Shown here in pieces: positions 52,327-60,754 of a stretch of 64,000 bases of DNA (position 1 is its first letter; the number at the start of each line of letters is the position of its first letter). The notes beneath the pieces were generated by a model. The model saw nothing but the letters and a program-made list of their open reading frames with translations. It searched no databases and had not been told where the DNA came from. The position numbers were made by a program, and so were the translations under genes. Source of the stretch: Gillisia hiemivivida (GTDB taxonomy: Bacteria; Bacteroidota; Bacteroidia; Flavobacteriales; Flavobacteriaceae); NCBI RefSeq assembly GCF_007997295.1, contig NZ_VORY01000001.1, forward strand, positions 124,001 through 188,000, in the 5' to 3' direction.

Positions 52327-53367
52327 ATGTATATTTTAGAAGAAGAAAAATTTTTCTGGTTATTGCTGATCATCCCTGGGTTGATTGTTCTTTTTATAGG
52401 CTTATTATTTTGGAGAAAATCAAAGCAAAAGCAATTTGCTTCACCCGAAATGCTGGAGCAGCTCACACCCGATAAATCTGTTTTTAAGCCTTGGTTAAAA
52501 TTCAGTTTACTTCTTTTGGCTTTAGCGCTTTTAGTAATTGCTTTGGTAAATCCGAAGATTGGGACTAAGATGGAAACCGTTACCAGAGAAGGGGTAGATA
52601 TTGTTTTTGCGATAGACGTTTCTAAAAGTATGGAAGCAGAAGATGTAGCTCCCAACAGGTTAGAGAAGTCCAAACAGTTGGTCACGCAAATCATAAATAA
52701 TCTTGCGAGCGATAGAATTGGAATTATCGCTTATGCAGGAAGTGCATTCCCGCAATTGCCAATCACTACAGATTATGCCTCGGCTAAGATGTTCTTACAG
52801 GCGATGAATACAGATATGGTTTCTTCCCAAGGGACCGCTATAAATGAAGCGATAGAACTTTCTTCCACTTATTTTAATGAAGAAGACCAAACCAGCAAAG
52901 TGCTTTTTATAATAAGTGACGGGGAAGACCATGAAGGAGACATAGGCAATGTTGCAAAAGAAGCAGCTGATAAAGGGATACGTATCTTTACCATTGGAGT
53001 AGGTTCTTTAAAGGGGGGACCAATCCCAATTAAGCGAAATGGTGTGATCCAGACCTATAAAAAAGATCAGAATGGAGAGACTGTGATCACTAAGCTTAAT
53101 GAGGCTACATTAAAGGATATTGCCAACGATGCCAATGGAGAATATATTCAAGGAAATATAACTCAGGATGTGCTGGAAAAAGTGGCAGAGAACCTCCAGA
53201 AGTTGGATAAAACCGAGTTTGAAGCAAAACAATTTGCAGACTATCAGTCACAATTTCAGTGGTTTTTGGGATTGGCAATATTGTTGATACTTTTAGATGT
53301 CTTTTTATTGGAAAGAAAAACAAGATGGATCAAGAAATTGAATCTGTTTAATGAACATAAAAAATAA
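52327..53367 (+). CDS. batB: BatB: vWA-domain membrane protein
   Basis: 346 residues from the ATG at 52327, same plan as BatA: helices at about 9-29 and 56-75, MIDAS DVSKS at 97-101, SDGEDHEGD near 200 and a final helix near 318-335. The TTG one codon before is not needed. BatA and BatB are likely ancient duplicates that form a hetero-complex. Confidence 0.9.
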   Translation: MYILEEEKFFWLLLIIPGLIVLFIGLLFWRKSKQKQFASPEMLEQLTPDKSVFKPWLKFSLLLLALALLVIALVNPKIGTKMETVTREGVDIVFAIDVSKSMEAEDVAPNRLEKSKQLVTQIINNLASDRIGIIAYAGSAFPQLPITTDYASAKMFLQAMNTDMVSSQGTAINEAIELSSTYFNEEDQTSKVLFIISDGEDHEGDIGNVAKEAADKGIRIFTIGVGSLKGGPIPIKRNGVIQTYKKDQNGETVITKLNEATLKDIANDANGEYIQGNITQDVLEKVAENLQKLDKTEFEAKQFADYQSQFQWFLGLAILLILLDVFLLERKTRWIKKLNLFNEHKK

Positions 53368-53368
53368 G

Positions 53369-54268
53369 ATGCAGAACTTTTTGAGAATTCAATTAATCAC
53401 TTCGCACATCAATCTGATTTTGATGGGCTTTTTCTTGTTTGTTTCAGGATTACAAGCACAATCGCTTCAGGAGAACGATAAGAAATTGAATCGGGAGACC
53501 AATAAAATTTTAAAAAATGCAGAAGAGGAATTAGGGGAAAACGATTTTTCTTCCGCGGAAGCTTCCTATAGAAAAGCGGTTTCGAAAAATGAATCTAGTG
53601 CGACAGCCAGATATAATATGGCCAATATGTACTACGGAAAAGAAAAACCTGCACAAGCTACTTCCAGATACAAACAAGCAGCAAAAGTGGCAGAAACAAA
53701 GGAAGATAAGCATGATGTTTTTCATAACATGGGGAACTCCTATATGGATCAGAAAAAATACGCTGAAGCAATAGGTGCTTATAAAAATGCGTTGAGAAAT
53801 AACCCGACAGATGAGCAAACCAGATATAATTTGGCTTTAGCTAAGAAAATGTTGGAAAAAGAGCAGCAGGAAAACAAAGATCAGGACGATAAAAAGGACG
53901 ACCAAGAAGATAAAGAGAAGGAAAAAGAAGATCAGAATAAAGATAAGAAGGAAGACGATAAAGGAGAAAAGGATAAAAAAGATCAAGGCGATAATAAGGA
54001 AAACGAAGGTGGAGATAAAGAAAAGGAGCCTAAAAAAGAACCTGAAAAGCCAGATGATAAAGGAGAGCCAAAAGATCAGAAAGAGCAAAAAGACGAGAAA
54101 GGGGAGCAGGAAAAGGAACAGCCACAGCAACCTCAGCCAGGTCAACTTTCTCCTCAGCAAATAAAAAATTTATTGGAAGCTATGAACAACGAAGAGAAAA
54201 AAGTTCAGGATAAAATAAATGCTGAAAAGGCAAAAGGAGCAAAAACAAAAACAGCTAAAGACTGGTAG
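53369..54268 (+). CDS. batC: BatC: TPR protein with long charged linker
   Basis: About 299 residues from the ATG at 53369 (an ATG at 53351 overlapping batB is also possible). Signal peptide-like segment (LILMGFFLFVSGLQAQ), two to three TPR repeats (ATARYNMANMYYGKEKPAQA, HNMGNSYMDQKKYAEAIGAY, TRYNLALAKKML), then a low-complexity stretch of about 110 residues almost wholly Lys, Glu, Asp, Gln and Gly, and a C-terminal SPQQIKNLLEAMNNEEKKVQDK helix. The charged stretch is disordered in prediction and may bind partners or metal ions. Confidence 0.87.
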   Translation: MQNFLRIQLITSHINLILMGFFLFVSGLQAQSLQENDKKLNRETNKILKNAEEELGENDFSSAEASYRKAVSKNESSATARYNMANMYYGKEKPAQATSRYKQAAKVAETKEDKHDVFHNMGNSYMDQKKYAEAIGAYKNALRNNPTDEQTRYNLALAKKMLEKEQQENKDQDDKKDDQEDKEKEKEDQNKDKKEDDKGEKDKKDQGDNKENEGGDKEKEPKKEPEKPDDKGEPKDQKEQKDEKGEQEKEQPQQPQPGQLSPQQIKNLLEAMNNEEKKVQDKINAEKAKGAKTKTAKDW

Positions 54269-54306
54269 AAAGAATCTGAGATTCAATAAAAAAGAGCATT
54301 TAAAGA

Positions 54307-56064
54307 ATGAAATTAAGAATAATCATATTATCGTTTTTTCTAGCGATCTCTACAATTTCTGTTGCTCAGGTGAAATTTGAAGCCAAGGCTAGCAAGAATA
54401 AATTAGGGGTAAATGAGCGCCTCCGGGTAGACTTTGAAATGAATAAGGATGGGGACAACTTTAATCCACCTTCTTTTAAAGGCTTTACGGTTGTTGGTGG
54501 TCCTAATCAGGCAGTTAGTAATAGTTGGATCAATGGAAAACGTACCTATTCTAAAACCTACAGTTATTTTCTAGCGCCAACATCTCGAGGAAAGTTCACG
54601 ATATCTCAGGCAGAGATTACCATAGATGATGATATATATAAAACTACGCCTATTCAGGTTGAGGTTACTTCAGCCGTGGAAACCCCTACAGATGGTAATA
54701 ACTCCGATTTCGTTGCATCAGAAAACCTACATCTTGTTGCAGAAATTTCCGATTCTAATCCGTTTTTAAACGAAGCCATTACCGTGGTCTATAAATTATA
54801 TGTGAGCCCATTAGTGAGCGTGAGTAATTGGCGGGAAATGGATAGCCCAGTTTACAGCGATTTTTGGAGTCAAAATATAGATATTAGACAATTAAAAATT
54901 GAATCTGGTGAATATCAAGGAGAGCCATATAGATTTGTAGTGCTTAGAAAAACTATACTATATCCTCAAAAAACAGGGGAACTAGAAATACAACCACTGG
55001 CCCTTTCTGTATCTGTAGATGTTCCAAGTGAGCGTCGTGATATTTTTGGTGGCAGATTGTACACCACAGTAGATAAAACGGTTACTGCCGGGAAAAGAGA
55101 CATAAACGTAAAGCCACTGCCGCTTGCAAATAAACCAGCAAATTTTACAGGTGCTGTTGGAGACTTCGATTTTGAGATTAGTGCCAGTAAGACCAAATTA
55201 GCAGCTACCGAATCTTTAACATTAAAGGTTCAAGTTTCTGGAAAAGGAAATTTAAAACTCTTTGACCTTCCTAAGTTGGAAGTGCCAAGTTCTATTGAAT
55301 TATATGAGCCGGAACGAATTGAGAACGTAAGAACAGATCTTAATGGCACCCAAGGGAGCATTGCAGACACCTATACCGTAGTGCCCAATCAAAAAGGGAA
55401 TTTCCCTATTCCTGCCTTATCGTTTTCATACTTCGATCTTAGCAGTAAAAGTTATAAGACCATTAATACTGAAGAAATTTTGTTGGAAGTTTCAAGCGCT
55501 CCTGCCAATTCTTCTTTTTCAGCAGGGAATACCATAAACAAACTTCCAGTTGAAGCAACCGGGAAGCAGTTTGAATACATTAAGTTGAGTACCAATCTAA
55601 GACCTATTAATTCGGGTCCTTTTTTAGGTTCGGCTTTATTCTGGACCTTGTTATCACTTCCTATTGCGGTTGTATTTTTAGGGATCGTCCTTGGTAAAAA
55701 AAGAAGGGAATTAACAAATGATGTACAAGGCAAAAAGATTAAGAAAGCGAATCGCCTTGCCAAGAAATACCTTTCTGAAGCTAAGAATAATTTGGGAGAT
55801 CAAAAGGCGTTTTATATAGCTCTGGAGCGAGCCTTACACAATTATCTCAAAGCTAAGTTGCATATTCAAACCAACGAAATGAGTAAAGATAAAATCGATG
55901 TTCTGTTGCAAGACAGGAAAGTGGATCCCGCAACAAATAAAGAGTTCATTTCTCTTATAGAAACTTGTGAGTTCGCAAGATATGCTCCTTCTTCTAGTGT
56001 TACTATGAATCAGGATTACGAGAAAGCTGCAGCTACTATTTCAGCATTAGATAAACAGTTATAA
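54307..56064 (+). CDS. batD: BatD: secreted/membrane beta-sandwich protein
   Basis: 585 residues: signal peptide (about 1-20, ending VAQ), several beta-sandwich domains (VKFEAKASKNKLGVNERLRV, YSYFLAPTSRGKFTISQAEITIDDD, VVYKLYVSPLVSVSNWREM, LRKTILYPQKTGELEIQPL), one membrane helix near 440-462 (ALFWTLLSLPIAVVFLGIVL) and a cytoplasmic helical tail with a YLSEAKNNLGD / FYIALERALHNYLKAKL pattern. BatD domain family. 38 bases after batC and 2 before batE. Confidence 0.9.
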   Translation: MKLRIIILSFFLAISTISVAQVKFEAKASKNKLGVNERLRVDFEMNKDGDNFNPPSFKGFTVVGGPNQAVSNSWINGKRTYSKTYSYFLAPTSRGKFTISQAEITIDDDIYKTTPIQVEVTSAVETPTDGNNSDFVASENLHLVAEISDSNPFLNEAITVVYKLYVSPLVSVSNWREMDSPVYSDFWSQNIDIRQLKIESGEYQGEPYRFVVLRKTILYPQKTGELEIQPLALSVSVDVPSERRDIFGGRLYTTVDKTVTAGKRDINVKPLPLANKPANFTGAVGDFDFEISASKTKLAATESLTLKVQVSGKGNLKLFDLPKLEVPSSIELYEPERIENVRTDLNGTQGSIADTYTVVPNQKGNFPIPALSFSYFDLSSKSYKTINTEEILLEVSSAPANSSFSAGNTINKLPVEATGKQFEYIKLSTNLRPINSGPFLGSALFWTLLSLPIAVVFLGIVLGKKRRELTNDVQGKKIKKANRLAKKYLSEAKNNLGDQKAFYIALERALHNYLKAKLHIQTNEMSKDKIDVLLQDRKVDPATNKEFISLIETCEFARYAPSSSVTMNQDYEKAAATISALDKQL

Positions 56065-56066
56065 GC

Positions 56067-56813
56067 ATGAAAAGAATACTGTTCCTTTTACTATTAATTT
56101 GCGCTCCTATGATGGGGCAGAATAAAGCTTTATTTGAAAAAGCTAATACAGCTTATAATGCCGGTAATTATCCTGAGGCTGTTAGCCGATATACAGAAGT
56201 ACTTAAAAATGGGGAAGAATCGGCAGAGTTATACTTTAACCTAGGGAACGCCCATTATAAACTCAATCATATAGCCGAAAGTGTTTATAATTATGAAAAA
56301 GCCTTATTGTTAGATCCGGCAGACCAAACTATCAAAAACAATTTGGAATTTGCTAGTAACATGGTGTTAGATGATATTAAGGTGGTGCCAAAATCGGGAT
56401 TATCTAATTTTATAACGAATGCGATCAGTATTTTTAGTTTTAATGGATGGGCGTGGATCGCAATATTAGGATCAGCAATTTTTTCAATTCTATTTTTACT
56501 CTATTATTTTAGCATTGCTAGTAAATGGAAACGCGTATTTTTTACGGTTGCAATTACAGCAGTAGTAATTTCGTTTATCTCCTTAATATTCGGATTTTAT
56601 ATGAAAAATGATACTCAAAATAGGGAATTCGCGATCGTTTTTGCAGAAGAAGTGCCGGTTAGGAACGAGCCTAATTTAAGAGGTAATGAGCTGTTCATGC
56701 TTCATGAGGGTACAAAGGTTCAAATTCTCAACACCTTTCAGGATTGGGTTCAGCTAGAACTCGCCAATGGTTCTACAGGCTGGATGGATAAGTCTTCAGT
56801 TAAATTCTTGTAG
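56067..56813 (+). CDS. batE: BatE: TPR, membrane and SH3-like protein
   Basis: 248 residues: signal peptide-like start (1-17), two TPR units (ALFEKANTAYNAGNYPEAVSRY, YFNLGNAHYKLNHIAESVYNYEKAL), two membrane helices at about 127-148 and 156-176, and a bacterial SH3-like domain at the C-terminus (VRNEPNLRGNELFMLHEGTKVQIL, WVQLELANGSTGWMD). Last gene of the bat operon. Confidence 0.9.
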   Translation: MKRILFLLLLICAPMMGQNKALFEKANTAYNAGNYPEAVSRYTEVLKNGEESAELYFNLGNAHYKLNHIAESVYNYEKALLLDPADQTIKNNLEFASNMVLDDIKVVPKSGLSNFITNAISIFSFNGWAWIAILGSAIFSILFLLYYFSIASKWKRVFFTVAITAVVISFISLIFGFYMKNDTQNREFAIVFAEEVPVRNEPNLRGNELFMLHEGTKVQILNTFQDWVQLELANGSTGWMDKSSVKFL

Positions 56814-56824
56814 ATAGATTTCAC

Positions 56825-56862
56825 AAATGCTAAGTATAGGTTAATTTATAAGCATTCTTTTT
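56825..56862 (+). terminator. Possible weak terminator of the bat operon
   Basis: AAATGCT...AGCATT arms with further TATA pairing, followed by CTTTTTTC. The stem is short and AT-rich; no other terminator lies between batE and the next promoter box. Confidence 0.35.
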
Positions 56863-56881
56863 TCTTATCTAACAATATTGT

Positions 56882-56889
56882 TACTTTTG
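56882..56889 (+). promoter_or_regulatory. -7 box of the small protein gene at 56895
   Basis: TACTTTTG matches TAnnTTTG and ends 5 bases before the ATG at 56895, so transcription would start about at the start codon. Confidence 0.5.
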
Positions 56890-56894
56890 CCGAA

Positions 56895-57182
56895 ATGTTG
56901 AAAACGGCCTATATATTAGTATTTATTTTCGTGAGTTTTCTCATGGTGCCAACTATTGTGGTACTTATAGATAACAATACCGATATTTCTTTTATTTCTT
57001 CTACTGCTGAAGAGGAACAGGCCAAGAACAATATTTCTACAGAGTTCACAAATAATGAGGTAAGAGAAAATCAATTGAGTATTGATTTTCTAAGTAAAAA
57101 ATCTGTGATCCTTCACAGGGAAAAGCACAACTTACAATCGCTTTATTTTGAAGTTATATCACCTCCGCCAGATCTGGCATAA
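56895..57182 (+). CDS. Small membrane-anchored or secreted protein, unknown
   Basis: 95 residues with a hydrophobic N-terminus (about 4-25, AYILVFIFVSFLMVPTIVVL) that could be a signal anchor, then a polar part with EEEQAKNNISTEF and a C-terminal VISPPPDLA. No family recognised. It has its own promoter box, stands alone between the bat operon and the sulP gene, and has no obvious partner. Confidence 0.65.
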   Translation: MLKTAYILVFIFVSFLMVPTIVVLIDNNTDISFISSTAEEEQAKNNISTEFTNNEVRENQLSIDFLSKKSVILHREKHNLQSLYFEVISPPPDLA

Positions 57183-57451
57183 TTTCTTTCGATTTTCATG
57201 TTACCATTAATTTAAGTTAGATTTTCTAAATCCATACATCTATTGAAGGTTTGGTAAGAAAACTATCACACTTATCTTAAAAGTAATTCCCCTTATTAAT
57301 TAATTATAAATAAAGGAGTTGTTTAGGATATGGGCCACAAATAGGGTTCGTTATCCGATATCTTATTGCAAATCTCTATGAGATTAGCAGTGAGGGGCTT
57401 CCATTTCTAGGAAGATTCAAAATCACAGTTCCTGTTACACATATTATTTAC
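57183..57451. other. Untranslated gap before sulP with small palindromes
   Basis: 269 bases without a supported gene. It contains ATCTC-TAT-GAGAT (57373-57385) and CTTCC...GGAAG (57399-57415), which could form hairpins in the leader of sulP. No TAnnTTTG box is seen, so the promoter is unknown. Confidence 0.35.
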
Positions 57452-59041
57452 ATGTTTAAGAATTTAAAAAGTGATTTACCAGCAAGTTTGGTGGTATTTT
57501 TTGTGGCCCTACCTTTATGTTTGGGTATTGCTCTTGCCAGTGGGGCACCATTGTTTTCAGGCGTAATTGCAGGGATTATTGGAGGAATAGTTGTTGGGAT
57601 TGGATCTGGTTCTTCTTTAGGAGTTAGTGGCCCTGCAGCAGGATTGGCAGTAGTAGTGCTTGCAGCAATCTCAGATCTTGGTAGTTATGAGTTGTTTCTA
57701 GTGGCCGTAGTTCTTGCTGGAATTATGCAGATTGTTTTAGGATTATTAAAGGCAGGAGTAATTGGATATTTCTTTCCATCTTCTGTGATAAAAGGAATGT
57801 TGTCTGCCATTGGAATCATTATATTTTTAAAACAAATCCCACTTGCTATGGGGTTCGATAATCAATCTGATAGTGTGTTTTCTTTTTTTGAAACTACAGG
57901 ACGGGATACATTTTTGAGCCTTGCCCATATGACAGATTTTGTCTCGATTGGAGTAATAGTTATAACTGCAATTTCATTAACTATTTTATTGGTTTGGGAT
58001 AATGTATTGGCTAAGAGGAATAAGTTTTTCAAACTGGTGCCAGGACCTTTAGTTGCAGTTATAGCTGGTATTAGCTATCAATTAATCTTTAGTGATACTA
58101 CTACCATTTTTGAAATTACAGGAAAAAATCTTGTAAATGTACCTGTGCCAGATAATGTTTCAGATTTTATTGGGCAATTTACCTTTCCAGACTTTACACA
58201 ATTAGGCAACTCTGATATATATATTGTTGCAATCACCATAGCAATCGTAGCAAGTTTAGAAACTCTATTGAGCGTTGAAGCAACAGATAAGTTGGACCCG
58301 GCAAAGCGAGTAACCCCAACCAATAGAGAGTTAATAGCGCAAGGTGTAGGAAACACTTTTTCCGGATTAGTTGGAGGTTTGCCAATTACTCAGGTAATTG
58401 TTAGAAGTTCTGCAAATGTAATGAGCGGAGGTAAAACAAAACTTTCAACAATTCTTCACGGTTTTTTATTGCTTTTTAGTGTGTTACTAATTCCGCGTTT
58501 TCTTAATTTAATTCCACTTGGAGTATTAGCAGCAGTATTATTAATAATTGGATATAAATTGGCTAATCCTAAACAATTCTTTCAGATGTATAAATTAGGT
58601 AAATCTCAGTTTATTCCATTTGTGGTTACGGTTGTAGCAATAGTAGCAACAGATCTTTTAGTAGGTATTTTGTTAGGACTTGCAGTTGGAATTATTACCA
58701 TTTTAATAAACAGCTATAAAAACTCGCATTTTCTGCATATGGAAGATGTATCCAATGGAGCCAAAAAAATAAAAATGGTCTTTGCTGAAGAAGTAACATT
58801 CTTAAATAAAGGGGCTATTCAGCGAGAGTTAAACACTTTACCACCTAATAGTTTTCTGGAGATGGATGTTACCAAGACACGATCCTTAGACTTAGATGTT
58901 TTAGAGATCTTAGAAGATTTTGGGGTAACAGCAAGGAACAAGGATATACAAATTAAATTTATATCGGAAAGAGGGATTTTTGAAAACCCTGTTAGTTATA
59001 GAGAGATTTTTGGGATAGAAGTATTTAAAGCAGCCCATTAA
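57452..59041 (+). CDS. SulP-family anion transporter with STAS domain
   Basis: 529 residues: N-terminal membrane domain of about 12-14 helices from residue 7 (SDLPASLVVFFVALPLCLGIALASGAPL region, with SGPAAGLAVVVLAA and the VASLETLLSVEATDKLDP segment) and a C-terminal STAS domain from about 440 (FAEEVTFLNKGAIQRELNTL, DVTKTRSLDLDVLEILEDF). SulP proteins carry sulfate, bicarbonate or other anions. The beta-carbonic anhydrase gene begins 15 bases downstream, which favours bicarbonate (BicA-like) uptake. Confidence 0.92.
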   Translation: MFKNLKSDLPASLVVFFVALPLCLGIALASGAPLFSGVIAGIIGGIVVGIGSGSSLGVSGPAAGLAVVVLAAISDLGSYELFLVAVVLAGIMQIVLGLLKAGVIGYFFPSSVIKGMLSAIGIIIFLKQIPLAMGFDNQSDSVFSFFETTGRDTFLSLAHMTDFVSIGVIVITAISLTILLVWDNVLAKRNKFFKLVPGPLVAVIAGISYQLIFSDTTTIFEITGKNLVNVPVPDNVSDFIGQFTFPDFTQLGNSDIYIVAITIAIVASLETLLSVEATDKLDPAKRVTPTNRELIAQGVGNTFSGLVGGLPITQVIVRSSANVMSGGKTKLSTILHGFLLLFSVLLIPRFLNLIPLGVLAAVLLIIGYKLANPKQFFQMYKLGKSQFIPFVVTVVAIVATDLLVGILLGLAVGIITILINSYKNSHFLHMEDVSNGAKKIKMVFAEEVTFLNKGAIQRELNTLPPNSFLEMDVTKTRSLDLDVLEILEDFGVTARNKDIQIKFISERGIFENPVSYREIFGIEVFKAAH

Positions 59042-59056
59042 TAAAAAGTAAATTAG

Positions 59057-59692
59057 ATGCAAGACCTATATAAAAATTTAATAGAAAACAATAAAAAATG
59101 GGTAGAGAGCAAGTTGAAGCTTGACCCAGAATATTTTAAGAAATTAGCTAACGGGCAACAGCCTCCAATTCTGTGGATAGGTTGTGCAGATAGTAGGGTT
59201 CCTGCGAATGAAATTATAGGAGCAGAGCCTGGGGAAGTATTTGTACATAGAAACATAGCCAATATGGTGGTGCATACAGACATGAATATGTTGAGTGTGT
59301 TGGATTATGCAGTAAACATCCTAAAGGTAAAGCACGTAATTGTATGTGGCCATTATGGTTGTGGAGGTGTAAAAGCAGCGATGGGACAGCAATCTGTTGG
59401 CTTAATAGATAACTGGATACGCCATATTAAGGATGTATACAGATTACATAAAGATGAATTGAATGCTATTTCTGATGAAAAAGAGCGTTTTGATTCTTTT
59501 GTAGAATTCAATGTAAAAGAACAAGTTTTTGATCTTGCTAAGACATCTATAATTCAGAACGCATGGAAGAATGATCAAGATCTAAGTGTTCACGGATGGG
59601 TATATGGAGTAGGATCTGGAATTATTAAAGATCTGGAAGTAAACTTTAGCAATGATTCCCAACTGGAAAAAGTCTATCAGTTAAATTTCTAG
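59057..59692 (+). CDS. Beta-class carbonic anhydrase
   Basis: 211 residues, catalysing CO2 plus water to bicarbonate and proton. Zinc ligands and neighbours are all present: Cys43, Asp45 and Arg47 in IGCADSRV, His99 and Cys102 in CGHYGCGG. Normal length for the plant-type beta class. It follows the SulP gene by 15 bases, forming a two-gene bicarbonate unit, and ends in a strong terminator. Confidence 0.95.
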   Translation: MQDLYKNLIENNKKWVESKLKLDPEYFKKLANGQQPPILWIGCADSRVPANEIIGAEPGEVFVHRNIANMVVHTDMNMLSVLDYAVNILKVKHVIVCGHYGCGGVKAAMGQQSVGLIDNWIRHIKDVYRLHKDELNAISDEKERFDSFVEFNVKEQVFDLAKTSIIQNAWKNDQDLSVHGWVYGVGSGIIKDLEVNFSNDSQLEKVYQLNF

Positions 59693-59711
59693 GGAAATAA
59701 TCAAGAATATG

Positions 59712-59758
59712 ATCCGCCAGCTGATTCAATTTTATTGAATTAAGTTGGCGGATTTTTT
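59712..59758 (+). terminator. Bidirectional terminator between carbonic anhydrase and cvpA
   Basis: Outer stem ATCCGCCA / TGGCGGAT and inner TTCAAT / ATTGAA, followed by TTTTT on the plus strand; it lies between converging genes. Confidence 0.8.
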
Positions 59759-60284
59759 ATGCTTCAGCTTTTTCTTCTTCCTTGATAAGATCTAGATCTC
59801 GCGCTTCTCTTAGAATGGCAGGAATTAAAATAGGAGCAATAGTTCTTATAGGAGCATATAATATAGAATCTTCCAAGGTCTCCTGCTCTACTATTTTTAT
59901 ATTCTCATTGGTAGATGCAAAGAACATAATTACAACACTCACTACAAATGCGACTTTTATAAAGCCGAAACTGGCACCAATAAGCTTGTTTAAAACACCA
60001 AGAGCAGCAAATCCGGCTACTTTGGTTAAAAATTGCCCAGCAAGCGATATTAAGAACACAACCATAATAAATGTGATGGCAAAAGAGGCCAGGTTAACAT
60101 ACCTCATATTCCACGCAAGCCTTTCTACTAAATAGTCACTTATATAATGCGAAAAATAGACTGCTATGTATATTCCTAGAATAAAACCAACTAAAGAAGC
60201 CAATTCAGCAAAAAAACCACGAAAAAACCCTCTTACCAGTCCGTAGAGTAGGATTACGCCTAGTATGATATCTACAATATTCAT
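59757..60284 (-). CDS. CvpA family membrane protein
   Basis: 175 residues with four membrane helices and the family start IVDIILGVILLYGLVRGFFRGFFAEL (a Gly/Arg/Phe pattern at 3-28), then a C-terminal tail with acidic end (EEEKAEA). CvpA is linked with colicin V production and envelope homeostasis in enterobacteria; the molecular role is unclear. It is divergent from the next gene, with a 46-base gap. Confidence 0.88.
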   Translation of the reverse strand: MNIVDIILGVILLYGLVRGFFRGFFAELASLVGFILGIYIAVYFSHYISDYLVERLAWNMRYVNLASFAITFIMVVFLISLAGQFLTKVAGFAALGVLNKLIGASFGFIKVAFVVSVVIMFFASTNENIKIVEQETLEDSILYAPIRTIAPILIPAILREARDLDLIKEEEKAEA

Positions 60285-60318
60285 CTTTTTTGGATAGTGT
60301 TACAAGTCCCAAGATACG

Positions 60319-60326
60319 TATCTTTG
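60319..60326 (+). promoter_or_regulatory. -7 box of the gene at 60331
   Basis: TATCTTTG ends 4 bases before the ATG, again predicting a leaderless or nearly leaderless message. Confidence 0.5.
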
Positions 60327-60330
60327 CCAA

Positions 60331-60687
60331 ATGGCAAGAGATGAACAATTAAAAGAGCGTTGGAGTGCTTTACAGCAAAAAATCTCCAATCAGTTTGCAG
60401 ATGGAGATTTGTTAGATCTAGATGCAATTATATATTTAGTAGGAGTACAGGAACTTGGACAACCTCATAAAAAATTCAAAAAAGATCACAAATTAGATCT
60501 TATGCATATTGCAATATGCAGGCTTTTGGAGCCTTATGGATATTATGAATTTGAATATTTTGATGAAGATAAGTGGCCTCATTATAAAACTATAGAAACA
60601 TTACCAAGCTTAAAAGCTGGGGAGCAATCGGTTTTAATGAAAGAAGCGATCGTGAATTATTTTATGGAAAATGGATATATAGAATAA
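60331..60687 (+). CDS. Conserved hypothetical protein (118 residues)
   Basis: A soluble, charged protein with mixed helical content: EQLKERWSALQQKISNQF, LDAIIYLVGVQELGQ, HKLDLMHIAICRLLEPYGYYEFEYFDED. I think it is a conserved Bacteroidota protein but cannot name the family. It stands before pheS, which has its own promoter, so a link to it is not required. Confidence 0.7.
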   Translation: MARDEQLKERWSALQQKISNQFADGDLLDLDAIIYLVGVQELGQPHKKFKKDHKLDLMHIAICRLLEPYGYYEFEYFDEDKWPHYKTIETLPSLKAGEQSVLMKEAIVNYFMENGYIE

Positions 60688-60723
60688 GCCAATTAGGATA
60701 GTAGGCAAAATGCTCAATTTTAG

Positions 60724-60731
60724 TAAATTTG
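60724..60731 (+). promoter_or_regulatory. -7 box of pheS
   Basis: TAAATTTG fits TAnnTTTG. It gives a leader of about 20 bases to the ATG at 60755. Confidence 0.5.
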
Positions 60732-60754
60732 CCCCTCTTTAAAGAAATGTAGTG

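Noticed and set aside
53837-54160. Hydrophobic 107-residue reading frame opposite batC
   Set aside because: It is the mirror of the A/G-rich charged linker of BatC; the composition forces Phe/Leu/Ile runs. No promoter or family.
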